Below are positions 15,176-23,405 of a stretch of DNA of 37,492 bases, piece by piece (position 1 is the stretch's first letter; each line of letters opens with the position of its first letter). The translations under genes and the position numbers were made by a program. The notes under the pieces were generated by a model that saw only the letters and a program-made list of their open reading frames with translations, searched no databases and was not told the DNA's origin. Source of the DNA: Nitrospira bacterium HGW-Nitrospira-1 (lineage in GTDB: Bacteria > Nitrospirota > Thermodesulfovibrionia > Thermodesulfovibrionales > UBA6898); assembly GCA_002839535.1 (NCBI GenBank), contig PGYF01000006.1, forward strand, positions 2,048 to 39,539, given 5' to 3'.

Positions 15176-15196
15176 CCCTGTGCTCTTGGCACAGGG
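15176..15196. repeat. 21-nt hairpin core shared with the glnE-uvrB gap
   Basis: Arms CCCTGTGC / GCACAGGG around TCTTG; identical to 2191-2211. In copy 1 the hairpin lies before the dispersed repeat on the plus strand; here it lies after it. Confidence 0.85.
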
Positions 15197-15291
15197 TTCT
15201 TCACAATGTCATGTCCTTCCATCCTGCCTCCTTTTTAAAAGAGGCAGTTTAGCGTCACTTGGAATAGGACATTTCTATTTCTGGATTACAC

Positions 15292-18200
15292 TCAGCTTCC
15301 CCTGCGGCGGTTCAGGCTGAAATTGAACCGCTCGACCACTGCCTGCTGAATCCTGTCCATGTAATAATAGACGACCGGCGTAATAAAGAGAGTCAGGAGC
15401 TGGGAAACAAGTAATCCGCCAACTACGGCAAGTCCCAAAGAACGGCGTGAATCCGCGCTTGCGCCAAATCCGATGGCGATAGGCAGTGTGCCCATCAGGG
15501 CTGCCATGGTGGTCATCATGATCGGCCTGAAACGGACAAGTGCGCCTTCGAAAATCGCATCCATCGGCGTTTTCCCCTCATTTCGCTGGGCCTCCAGCGC
15601 AAAGTCTATCATCATAATAGCGTTCTTTTTTACGATACCGACAAGCATGATGATCCCGACAAAGGCATACAGATTCAGGTCCTTCCCAAAGAGAAGCAGG
15701 GTGATAAGGGCGCCAAATCCAGCCGACGGCAGACCGGACAGGATAGTCAGCGGGTGGATGTAACTTTCGTACAGGATACCGAGCACGATATAGATCACGA
15801 TAATGGCGAGGAGCAGGAGAACAGCCAGGCCTTTTGTGGAGGCCTGATAGACCTGCGCAGTACCCTGAAATCCTGTGGTAATAGTGGCCGGCAGGTTTTT
15901 TGCTTCCTTCTCAACAGCGGTCACAGCATCACCCAGCGGAGCGCCTGGTTTGAGGTTAAAGGAAATAGTGACGGCAGTGATCTGCCCCATGTGGTTAATG
16001 GATAATGGCCCAACTCCCTTTTTCATGGTTGATAGAGAAGAGAGCGGCGCCAGTTGGCCGGTGTTTGAGCGGACGTAGAGCATACCAAGCGCTGAGGGGT
16101 CCATCTGATATTGCGGCTCCAGTTCCATTATCACATTGTATTGATTTGTGGGGGAGTATATGGAGGATACCTGTCGGCCGCCATAGGCAGAGTAGAGAGT
16201 CTCCTGTATCTGCCGAGCGGTAATGCCGAGGCCGGCGGCGCGGTCGCGGTCAATATCCAGGTTAAGTTGAGGGTTCTTTATTTGCAAATCACTGGTAACG
16301 TCCTGCAGCATCGGCAGCCCCTGCAGTTTCATTTCAAACATCGCGGCCTGTTTGTAAAGTTCGTCCGTATCAGGACTCTGGAGGACAAACTGATATTGTG
16401 CCTTTGTGCGGGTTGCCTCAAGGCGGATAGGCGGCGGGTTCTGCATAAATATCATGATACCTGGGACTCCCATTACCTTGGGCCGCAGCCCCTGGATGAT
16501 CTGGTCGGCATTGAGCTTTCGCTCGCGGCGGGGCTTGAGCTTAATAAACATATTGCCGCTGTTGGAGCCTCCCCGCGACCCGCTTGAGCCGACTGACGAC
16601 ATAAACGCTTCGATATTAGGGTCCTGAAGCGCTATATCCGCCAGTTGCTGCTGATGCTGTTTCATGTCCTCGAAGGATATGCCCTGGGCACCTTCAGTAG
16701 TAGCAAAGATCGCGCCGATATCATCAGGCGGCAAAAGACCCATCGGCATCTTCGTGAAGAGCCAGACCGTCAAGGCTGTCATGAGGAAGGTCACCACAAT
16801 TATGGTGCGGCGAAGACGGAGCGCCTGTCTGAGGGTGCGCTCATAGAGATTGCGCATACTGTCGAAGAACCTCTCCATGGCATTGTACAGCCGCCCGTGC
16901 TGCTTTGCAGCCTGCGGCTTAAGAAAGCGGCTGGAAAGCATGGGCGTCAGAGTCAGTGAAACAACGCCTGAGATGAGGATCGCTATTGTAATGGTCACGG
17001 CGAACTCATGGAGCATCCTGCCCAGCATCCCTGCCATAAAGAGTACCGGGATAAAGACCGCAACAAGGGAAAGAGTCATGGAGAGGATAGTGAACCCGAT
17101 TTCCTTTGATCCCTTGAACGAAGCCTCTCTTGCTGTTTCGCCATGCTCCATGTGGCGGACGATGTTTTCGAGCATGACGATTGCGTCATCCACCACAAAG
17201 CCGACCGACAGGGTCAAGGCCATCAGGGTAATATTGTTGATTGAAAACCCGAGCCCATACATTGCGGCAAAGGCGCCTATGATGGAAAGCGGCAGCGCAA
17301 GACTTGGAATGATTGTAGCAGACATATTTCGCAGAAAAAGAAAGATCACCAGAATGACCAGGGCAATCGTAAGCAACAGTGTGAACTTCACGTCTGCCAC
17401 TGAGTCTCTGATGGATTCTGTTCGGTCAAAGAGGATATTAAGCTGAACGTCCCCTGGCAGCTGGTTTCTAAAACCAGGGATTTGTTTTTTTATGCTGTCA
17501 ACAACTTCTATGGTATTGGCGCCCGGCTGACGCTGAACTGAAAGAATTATGGCCCGTGTTGATTTACCTCCTGCGTTATACCACGCTGCAACCTTATTGT
17601 TTTCAACGCTGTCTGTCACCCTGGCGAGATCCTGCAGCCGCACCGGCGAGCCGTTGCGATATGCCACAACGAGCGGTTTGAAGGCCTCTGCATTATAAAG
17701 CTGTCCTGCGGCCTGTATGGTAAACGCCTGTTTTGCCCCCTGAAGACCTCCTGTGGGCAGGTTCACGTTCCAGTTTGCCAGAGCAGCAGACACCTCATTC
17801 AGGCCGATCTCCCGGCTTGCCAGTGCCTGTGGGTCAAGCTGTACCCTCACGGCGTACTTCTGTGACCCATGGATATTCACCTGTGCCACGCCTTTGATCA
17901 TCGAGATACGCGGAGAAATAATAGTGTCGGCATACTCGTTTACAGTAGAGAGGGGCAGGGTCTGCGAGATGAGGGTAAGAAAAAGCACTGCCTGGTCAGC
18001 CGGGTTTACCTTTTTATATGACGGAGGGTTTGGCATGTCTTCGGGGAGTTGACGGGCTGCCTTTGAGATGGCAGCCTGGACGTCCTGCGCAGCAGCATCA
18101 ATATCACGCTCCAGTGCGAACTTGAGGGTAATGACCGAGACGCCCTGTCCGTTTGTTGAGGTCATGGAGTCCAGACCGGAGATGGTTGAAAACTGGCGTT

Positions 18201-18402
18201 CAAGCGGGGTTGCTACAGCGCTGGCCATGGTTTCCGGGCCTGCGCCCGGCAGATTGGATGTTACCTGTATCGTCGGGAAGTCTATGTTCGGAAGATCATT
18301 TACCGGCAGTATCCGGTAGGCAAAGACGCCGAAGATCATCACTGCCAGCATGACCAGACTGGTCATGACCGGCCGTTTTATAAACAGATGGGAAATGTTC
18401 AT
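15292..18402 (-). CDS. RND efflux pump, HAE1 (AcrB/MdtB-like) permease
   Basis: Proton-driven inner-membrane transporter of a tripartite efflux system, 1036 aa, full length. It starts with the first helix after NISHLFIKRPVMTSLVMLAV. The periplasmic porter domains show the family motif NLPGAGPETMASAVATPLE. The proton-relay aspartates are D405-D406 in SVGFVVDDAIVMLENI, and the relay lysine is in GIVKKNAIMMIDFALE. A GFGA segment in the C-terminal half and 12 hydrophobic stretches fit the fold. It overlaps the adaptor gene by 4 bp (ATGA), so they are translationally coupled. The substrate is unknown; the end NRRRGS is short and basic. Confidence 0.96.
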   Translation of the reverse strand: MNISHLFIKRPVMTSLVMLAVMIFGVFAYRILPVNDLPNIDFPTIQVTSNLPGAGPETMASAVATPLERQFSTISGLDSMTSTNGQGVSVITLKFALERDIDAAAQDVQAAISKAARQLPEDMPNPPSYKKVNPADQAVLFLTLISQTLPLSTVNEYADTIISPRISMIKGVAQVNIHGSQKYAVRVQLDPQALASREIGLNEVSAALANWNVNLPTGGLQGAKQAFTIQAAGQLYNAEAFKPLVVAYRNGSPVRLQDLARVTDSVENNKVAAWYNAGGKSTRAIILSVQRQPGANTIEVVDSIKKQIPGFRNQLPGDVQLNILFDRTESIRDSVADVKFTLLLTIALVILVIFLFLRNMSATIIPSLALPLSIIGAFAAMYGLGFSINNITLMALTLSVGFVVDDAIVMLENIVRHMEHGETAREASFKGSKEIGFTILSMTLSLVAVFIPVLFMAGMLGRMLHEFAVTITIAILISGVVSLTLTPMLSSRFLKPQAAKQHGRLYNAMERFFDSMRNLYERTLRQALRLRRTIIVVTFLMTALTVWLFTKMPMGLLPPDDIGAIFATTEGAQGISFEDMKQHQQQLADIALQDPNIEAFMSSVGSSGSRGGSNSGNMFIKLKPRRERKLNADQIIQGLRPKVMGVPGIMIFMQNPPPIRLEATRTKAQYQFVLQSPDTDELYKQAAMFEMKLQGLPMLQDVTSDLQIKNPQLNLDIDRDRAAGLGITARQIQETLYSAYGGRQVSSIYSPTNQYNVIMELEPQYQMDPSALGMLYVRSNTGQLAPLSSLSTMKKGVGPLSINHMGQITAVTISFNLKPGAPLGDAVTAVEKEAKNLPATITTGFQGTAQVYQASTKGLAVLLLLAIIVIYIVLGILYESYIHPLTILSGLPSAGFGALITLLLFGKDLNLYAFVGIIMLVGIVKKNAIMMIDFALEAQRNEGKTPMDAIFEGALVRFRPIMMTTMAALMGTLPIAIGFGASADSRRSLGLAVVGGLLVSQLLTLFITPVVYYYMDRIQQAVVERFNFSLNRRRGS

Positions 18403-19580
18403 GGCTTGCCATTCCGGATCGCAATCCTGGCGCCGGGTGTAAGACGCATCTGGCCATCAGTGACGACCTGCTCATTCGGCGCAATCCCTTTTTCAACGAC
18501 TGTTATTCCCTCATAGTCAATTCCTGCTGTAACCGGCCGCAACTCGGCTGTGTCTCCCTTCACCACATAGACAAACTGGCCCTGCTGACCGGTCTGTATT
18601 GCTGCCGAGGGAACAACCGTTGCATTCTGCTGAACTCGAAGGGTTATAACCACATTCACAAACTGGCCGGGCCAGAGACGGCTGTCCTGGTTCGGGAAAG
18701 AGGCCTTCATCATAATCGTTCCGGTTGCCGGATCCACAGCATTGTTAATAAAAGTCAGGCTGCCTTTTCGAGGACTGTCGTCATCCTTTGACGAAAAGGC
18801 CTCGGTAACGAGCTTTCCTGAGGTCATATATTTTCTGAGTTCAGGGAGGTATTTCTCCGGCACGCTGAACATTACATTCACCGGCTGTATCTGATGGATG
18901 ACCACCATCGGTGTATCAGCATTGGCCTTGACGAGATTTCCCTCATGGAGAAGCAGACTGCCGGTTCGGCCGCTGATCGGTGCATGAATGGAACAATATC
19001 CGAGCTGGATTTTCGCATTTTCTACCAGCGCCATATCAGCTTGGACAACAGATTCAAGGGCGTCGGCATTTGTTTTGAGCTGCTCATACTGCTCCTGAGA
19101 AACATATCCTTTCCTGACAAGTCCGGCATAGCGGCCGGCGTCCTTTTTTGCGTTTTCGAACTGGGCGCTGTCCCTGGCAAGCGCAGCCTCTGCCTGTCGT
19201 AAGGAGGCCTCCATGGGCCGGGGGTCTATTTCAAAGAGCAGGCTCCCCTTTTTTACGTTCTGCCCCTCAATAAAGTGGACCCTGGCCAGCGTCCCGCCTG
19301 CCTGAGCCTTTATGCCCACGGTTGTATAGGCCTCGACATTGCCGATAGCGCGAAGCTGCACCGGCACGTTCTTTTGGGACACTGTCTCGACAGTTACCGG
19401 CGCAGCAGGCATTATCCTCGGCTGCTTTGATTTTTTGTCTGAACAGCCGGTCAGGAAAGATACACCAAGGCCGACCAGAAATATACCGGCGAGTAATCTC
19501 TTCCCTTTATTTCCTGCCTGTTGGTTTCCGACAGATTTTGTTGTCCTGCTTTTACGCTGATTTTTCATGGATAGCCTCAT
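18399..19580 (-). CDS. RND efflux periplasmic adaptor (membrane fusion protein), lipoprotein
   Basis: Connects the pump with TolC across the periplasm, 393 aa. A basic N-terminus precedes a hydrophobic helix and lipobox LTGC (Cys46). Next come a biotinyl-lipoyl half (VGIKAQAGGTLARVHFIEGQ), a coiled-coil hairpin (LRQAEAALARDSAQFENAKK), and a second lipoyl half (IHAPISGRTGSLLLHEGNLV). The beta-barrel and membrane-proximal domains close with VVTDGQMRLTPGARI. An internal ATG (19568) is an alternative start. It starts 15 bp after the truncated TetR-type gene. Confidence 0.95.
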   Translation of the reverse strand: MRLSMKNQRKSRTTKSVGNQQAGNKGKRLLAGIFLVGLGVSFLTGCSDKKSKQPRIMPAAPVTVETVSQKNVPVQLRAIGNVEAYTTVGIKAQAGGTLARVHFIEGQNVKKGSLLFEIDPRPMEASLRQAEAALARDSAQFENAKKDAGRYAGLVRKGYVSQEQYEQLKTNADALESVVQADMALVENAKIQLGYCSIHAPISGRTGSLLLHEGNLVKANADTPMVVIHQIQPVNVMFSVPEKYLPELRKYMTSGKLVTEAFSSKDDDSPRKGSLTFINNAVDPATGTIMMKASFPNQDSRLWPGQFVNVVITLRVQQNATVVPSAAIQTGQQGQFVYVVKGDTAELRPVTAGIDYEGITVVEKGIAPNEQVVTDGQMRLTPGARIAIRNGKP

Positions 19581-19595
19581 TCTTTCCCTATATTG

Positions 19596-19976
19596 TTATT
19601 TTCTTTTTTTCCGGGGATTTTCCTTATCAGCCCTTGCAAGCCCTTTAAGTATAAGATCACCAAGGCCTTTTTCCGTAACAATACTCTCGCCTGCCATAAT
19701 TCTCGACAGCACAATGCCCCTCAATGTTGCCATAATAATCCTTGCAGCCTCTTTGGTATTACATTCCCTGAATTCGCGGTTCCTGATCCCTTCATTTAAA
19801 ATATTCACTAACAGACTGATCTGGCTGCGCAGGAACTTTTTCTTTATCTCTCTCCCAAAGGTAAATCCATGCTCCTTGATATTGATCAGGATCAGTTCCT
19901 TATTTTTGACGCCGTATTCGAGATGGAGGGAGAGGAAGGCATTGAGCGCATCAATCTGATCAGTATGAGGGGTCAA
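19596..19976 (-). CDS. TetR/AcrR-type regulator, C-terminal fragment lacking the HTH
   Basis: A 126-aa ORF with the helical ligand-binding half of TetR-family regulators: ALNAFLSLHLEYGVKNKELI, then NEGIRNREFRECNTKEAARI and MATLRGIVLSRI. Normal TetR proteins have about 200 residues with a helix-turn-helix in the first 50; that part is missing. The only available start is a TTG inside a 40-bp palindrome (19969-20008), and the upstream LemA stop lies 58 bp away, so there is no room for the lost domain. The position just before the adaptor fits the local repressor of the pump operon. It probably no longer binds DNA and may be best treated as a pseudogene. Confidence 0.75.
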   Translation of the reverse strand: MTPHTDQIDALNAFLSLHLEYGVKNKELILINIKEHGFTFGREIKKKFLRSQISLLVNILNEGIRNREFRECNTKEAARIIMATLRGIVLSRIMAGESIVTEKGLGDLILKGLARADKENPRKKRK

Positions 19977-20008
19977 ATCTTTAATGTTGACATTAAAGAT
20001 TTGACCCC
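19969..20008. repeat. 40-bp near-perfect palindrome at the truncated end of the TetR-type gene
   Basis: Left arm 19969-19987 (starts GGGGTCAAATC) and right arm 19990-20008 (ends GATTTGACCCC) are exact reverse complements around TG. On the plus strand it runs into CTTTTTACCTTTTTAC. The breakpoint of the TetR-type gene falls within it. It may be a palindromic mobile repeat, and it could also serve as a hairpin terminator. Confidence 0.85.
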
Positions 20009-20033
20009 CTTTTTACCTTTTTACATACAGCCT

Positions 20034-20609
20034 CTAAAACTTTACCTTTGGGGCTTCTGCCTGCGCTTCCGGTATATCATAATATTCAGCAGCCGAGACC
20101 CCTGCCAGAGCTGAAATAATCTTGCCGAAGACTGTCCTTCTGTACGTATTTACCATCTGGACTGATTCATTGTACCTCTTTCTCTCTACCGCAATCCTGT
20201 TTTCCGTGCCCTCCAGGGTATCCTGAAGTTTCAGGAAACCCTCATTTGCCTTGAGCTGAGGATACGTCTCCTTCAGCATCAGAAGTCTGGACAATACACC
20301 CTCAAGCTGATTTGATGCCTGGACCTTTCCCTTTACATCCTTTGCCTGGAAATATTTTGTCCTTGCCTCGGCTATGTTTTCAAAAATCTCTTTCTCATGC
20401 CTTGCATAACCTTTTACCGTCTCTATAAGATTTGGTATCAGGTCATATCTCCGTTTTAGCTGGTTCTCGACCTGGGCCCAGCTGGCCTTGACATTTTCGT
20501 CCATTGCGATGATTTTGTTATATTCGCCAATTCCCCAACTAAAGACCATGAATCCCAAAAGCACGATAATGCCTATGACTACCAATGTAATTTTCAGACC
20601 TTTTCCCAT
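20034..20609 (-). CDS. LemA family membrane protein
   Basis: A 191-aa protein with a single N-terminal membrane helix (ITLVVIGIIVLLGFMVFSWG) followed by the LemA signature YNKIIAMDENVKASWAQVEN and QLKRRYDLIPNLIETVKGYA. The rest is an alpha-helical bundle ending YYDIPEAQAEAPKVKF, as in most LemA proteins. The molecular role is not settled; family members often sit next to TPM-domain proteins, as here. A strong Shine-Dalgarno AAGGAGG lies 6 bp before the ATG. Confidence 0.95.
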   Translation of the reverse strand: MGKGLKITLVVIGIIVLLGFMVFSWGIGEYNKIIAMDENVKASWAQVENQLKRRYDLIPNLIETVKGYARHEKEIFENIAEARTKYFQAKDVKGKVQASNQLEGVLSRLLMLKETYPQLKANEGFLKLQDTLEGTENRIAVERKRYNESVQMVNTYRRTVFGKIISALAGVSAAEYYDIPEAQAEAPKVKF

Positions 20610-20647
20610 CTTAAGCCTCCTTAAATATATCTTTCATGAATTATACA

Positions 20648-21433
20648 CTACCATCCTCCGGAAGCTCCGCCTCCGCCAAAACCTCCGCCACCGCCGCTAA
20701 AGCCGCCATTACCACCAAACCCTCCACCGCTACCCCATCCGCTTCTCCTCCCGCCGCCCATGAATGAGGCAAAGAGGAAAAGCAGAAACAGTCTGGGGTT
20801 TTTAATGAATAATATTATAGCGCCTATCAGAAACAGTATAGTCAGGATATTGCTTACAATGCCGCCGCCTTTCCGTGACCTGGCCGGATAGTTGCTCACC
20901 CGGAGTTTCGGCATCCCTGTTATCTCAACGCCTTCGCTTGAGGCTATCTTGTTTGCTATGACCAGCGCAGCTGAAGTAATGCCTGCAGAATAATCTCCCT
21001 TACGAAAATTCGGGACAAGATATTCACGTCCGATGCTGCCGACCAGACTGTCCGGCAATATACCTTCAAGGCCGTATCCTATCTCAAACCTGTATTTTTT
21101 ATCGTTCTGCGCAACTACCAGCAAGACACCGTTGTCCTTGCCTTTCTGTCCGAGCTTCCATTTTTCATGAGCTGTTGTGATCGAGAATGCATCGATTGAA
21201 TCGCCTTCCAGCGAAGTTATCGTCAGTACAACAAACTGGGCGGTCGTCTTCTGCTCAAGTTCCTGAAGGTATCCATCTAATCGGCTCTCAACGCTGTCTT
21301 CTATTATGCCGGCAAGATCCACCACATGGCTTGCCGGCTGCTGCGGCAAGGGAGGCTGAACTGCAAATGCAGGCGCTGCAAGTAAATAACAGCATGCAAA
21401 GATGAATAAAAGCCATTTAGAAACAAAGTTCAT
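20648..21433 (-). CDS. TPM-domain (YgcG-type) membrane-anchored protein
   Basis: A 261-aa protein. Signal peptide WLLFIFACCYLLAAPAFA; the TPM domain contains VVDLAGIIEDSVESRLDGYL, the strand TTAQFVVLTI, and the conserved GKDNGVLLVVAQNDKKYRFE plus IGYGLEGILPDSLVG. It ends with a membrane helix (ILTILFLIGAIILFI) and a glycine-rich tail (GGGFGGNGGFSGGGGGFGGG). It is the companion of LemA (38 bp apart), a recurrent pair thought to act in envelope processes. Its start overlaps the previous gene by 17 bp. Confidence 0.93.
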   Translation of the reverse strand: MNFVSKWLLFIFACCYLLAAPAFAVQPPLPQQPASHVVDLAGIIEDSVESRLDGYLQELEQKTTAQFVVLTITSLEGDSIDAFSITTAHEKWKLGQKGKDNGVLLVVAQNDKKYRFEIGYGLEGILPDSLVGSIGREYLVPNFRKGDYSAGITSAALVIANKIASSEGVEITGMPKLRVSNYPARSRKGGGIVSNILTILFLIGAIILFIKNPRLFLLFLFASFMGGGRRSGWGSGGGFGGNGGFSGGGGGFGGGGASGGW

Positions 21434-22163
21434 CTATTACCTTCCCGATCTTCTCCGTTGCTTCGTAGTATTGCTCAAAAACTGTATTCATTTCATCCCT
21501 GGAGAGAGTAAGGTGTCCTCTCTTTATGTCCAGAATCCTTCTGAAGATGTCCGTATTAATCCCTGTTGAAGCGGAAAGCGCGGAGATAACCTGGTCCTTT
21601 CCAATGGGCCGTTCTTTTCCCATAAGGAATATTATTCCGCGGAAAAGCGGCATATACCCTGCTATGGAATTGACAAACCGTTCAGTCAGCATTCGCCTGT
21701 CACCCACAGAGGAGATATACGCCTGCCTGATACCGATCAGCCTGCTCTTTATCTCCCTCTCGCATTGCTGACGCAGATCTGCCATGCTGATCTCTATGTC
21801 CTTGAGAATGTCCTCACCAAAGACCGTCTGATGGATAAGCTTGTAATCCGCAAACTCTATCGGGAATACATCCAGTGATGTCCTGATATAATCAGGGGTC
21901 ATTATGAGTGGCGCAGCCACCCCTTTTTTACTGTATTTTTTGCCGAAAGGCGCGAGCAACTCTATAAATTTCAGGTCCATAGTCTTCAGTACAAATATGC
22001 TGTTTATGTCAGAGGTCTTTGCATTGTAATCCTCTGTGAGGGAACTGCCGACGATGTGGATAGAATGGATATTATCCGTATAGCTGAACAGTATCTCCCG
22101 GAGAAAGGGTTTTATCTTTTCTGAAACTATCGGTTTAAGTTTATCCAGCATAAGAGTTTTCAT
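21417..22163 (-). CDS. Nucleotidyltransferase-fold protein with altered active-site triad
   Basis: A 248-aa protein. The segment IHIVGSSLTEDYNAKTSDIN followed by SIFVL matches the pol-beta-type nucleotidyltransferase pattern (h-h-G-S-x...D-h-D). The second residue of the carboxylate pair is Asn54 rather than Asp (D52-I-N54). The C-terminal half is helical without a recognised domain. It is translationally coupled to the TPM gene. Function is not known; loss of the second acidic residue suggests reduced catalysis or a binding role, but this is inference. Confidence 0.7.
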   Translation of the reverse strand: MKTLMLDKLKPIVSEKIKPFLREILFSYTDNIHSIHIVGSSLTEDYNAKTSDINSIFVLKTMDLKFIELLAPFGKKYSKKGVAAPLIMTPDYIRTSLDVFPIEFADYKLIHQTVFGEDILKDIEISMADLRQQCEREIKSRLIGIRQAYISSVGDRRMLTERFVNSIAGYMPLFRGIIFLMGKERPIGKDQVISALSASTGINTDIFRRILDIKRGHLTLSRDEMNTVFEQYYEATEKIGKVIDELCF

Positions 22164-22283
22164 TTCTGCTTCCCCCAGGTATTAAGTTATAGATAGAACT
22201 AATTTATTTGAAAATATAGACGAGATTCTTATTTATTATGCTAACAGAAATTCCAGCGGAAGATAAAGGCAGGGAGAGTGTAG

Positions 22284-23405
22284 TTGTCGGATTTGTCACC
22301 TCTTGAACAGGATTGTGTTAAAATATTTTTTATGCTGAAAATTCTCTACAGAACAATCCTCAAAGAACTGCTCCTGAGCTTCCTGCTGACCCTTGCATTC
22401 CTGAACTCGATACTCATGATGGAAAAACTGCTGAGGCTCAGCAGGCTCCTCGCCGGGGTTGGCGCCTCGCTTTTTGATATGGCGAGGATTATAGTTCTTT
22501 TACAGCCCCAACTTATGCTGCTGACCATCCCCATGTCCCTCCTGCTTTCCACCCTGCTGGTATATGGCCGTATGAATATGGATAACGAGATCATTGTCAT
22601 GAAGGCAAGCGGCATGAATTTCAGAAAGATCTCTTTTCCGGTAATAGCGCTGGGAATTCTCTGCTTCTGCGCAAGCATTTCGGTCGGATTCTCTCTCGGG
22701 CCAAAAAGCAGTATAAAGCTCAGGGAGGCTATTGCCCAAATAATCACGCTCAGATCAACGGTCTCTGTGGAGGAAGGGATGTTCAACACATCCTTTAAGG
22801 ACATTGTCATCATGGTGAAAGAAAAAAAATCCCGCGATACCCTCGGCAATATTTTTATCTATGACAACAGGAAGGCGGAAGAGCCCAAGGTCTTAATGGC
22901 AAAGGAGGGGAAATTTTTTATGCAGGGCGGCCTCAATATTGGAATGTATCTTCAAAACGGATATATCAATATCTCAAGGCCCACTACTGTTACGGAGATG
23001 TTCTTCGACAAATATAACATGATTTTGGCCATTGAAGCCGAATCTCCGACGCCAAAGAAGATGGAGTACACGCCAAGACAACTCCTCCGGGACGCCGTGA
23101 AGTCTGACTCATACAAAAAAAGAGCTGCGCTCTATCTCGAATTTCACCGCCGTCTGTCGCTGCCTGCGGTCTGCCTTATACTCATCTTCATGGGCACACC
23201 GCTGGCGCTTATTGCAGGCAAATCAGGGAGGCTCGGCGGGCTGGCGATCGGCCTGCTTGTCTTTACTGTTTACTATATGCTCCTGATATACGGAGAAAAT
23301 CTTGTTATGGCAGGGAAAGTCCACCATTTGATCGGGGCATGGACTCCGTGCTTACTGCTCGGCATTGTTGCCTTTATCCTCTTTAAAAGAGAGGATTCCG
23401 CATGA
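22284..23405 (+). CDS. lptF: LPS export ABC transporter permease LptF
   Basis: Inner-membrane half of the LptB2FG extractor that moves lipopolysaccharide from the inner membrane to the Lpt bridge. The product is 373 aa with the YjgP/YjgQ pattern: helix FLLTLAFLNSILMMEKLLRL, LLSTLLVYGRMNMDNEIIVM, then KASGM (coupling helix). A periplasmic beta-jellyroll follows (about 135-270), then three C-terminal helices with FMGTPLALIAGKSGRLGGLA. The TTG start is preceded by a good Shine-Dalgarno AGGGAG with 7-bp spacing; an ATG at 22332 fits family alignment but has no such site. It overlaps lptG by 4 bp. Confidence 0.9.
   Translation: MSDLSPLEQDCVKIFFMLKILYRTILKELLLSFLLTLAFLNSILMMEKLLRLSRLLAGVGASLFDMARIIVLLQPQLMLLTIPMSLLLSTLLVYGRMNMDNEIIVMKASGMNFRKISFPVIALGILCFCASISVGFSLGPKSSIKLREAIAQIITLRSTVSVEEGMFNTSFKDIVIMVKEKKSRDTLGNIFIYDNRKAEEPKVLMAKEGKFFMQGGLNIGMYLQNGYINISRPTTVTEMFFDKYNMILAIEAESPTPKKMEYTPRQLLRDAVKSDSYKKRAALYLEFHRRLSLPAVCLILIFMGTPLALIAGKSGRLGGLAIGLLVFTVYYMLLIYGENLVMAGKVHHLIGAWTPCLLLGIVAFILFKREDSA

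Larger units (their letters stand above)
14863..15291. other. 429-bp repeat-rich gap between tolC and the RND pump
   Basis: No gene seen. The layout is nested. Direct repeat ACTCAGCTTCCCCTGCG lies at 14917-14933 and again at 15290-15306, the latter being the end of the pump gene. Inside these is an 11-bp inverted repeat TAGAAATGTCC (14947-14957) / GGACATTTCTA (15267-15277). Inside that are dispersed-repeat copy 2 (14991-15150) and the 21-nt hairpin core (15176-15196). This suggests one or more mobile-element insertions after a duplication of the pump gene 3' end. Confidence 0.8.
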
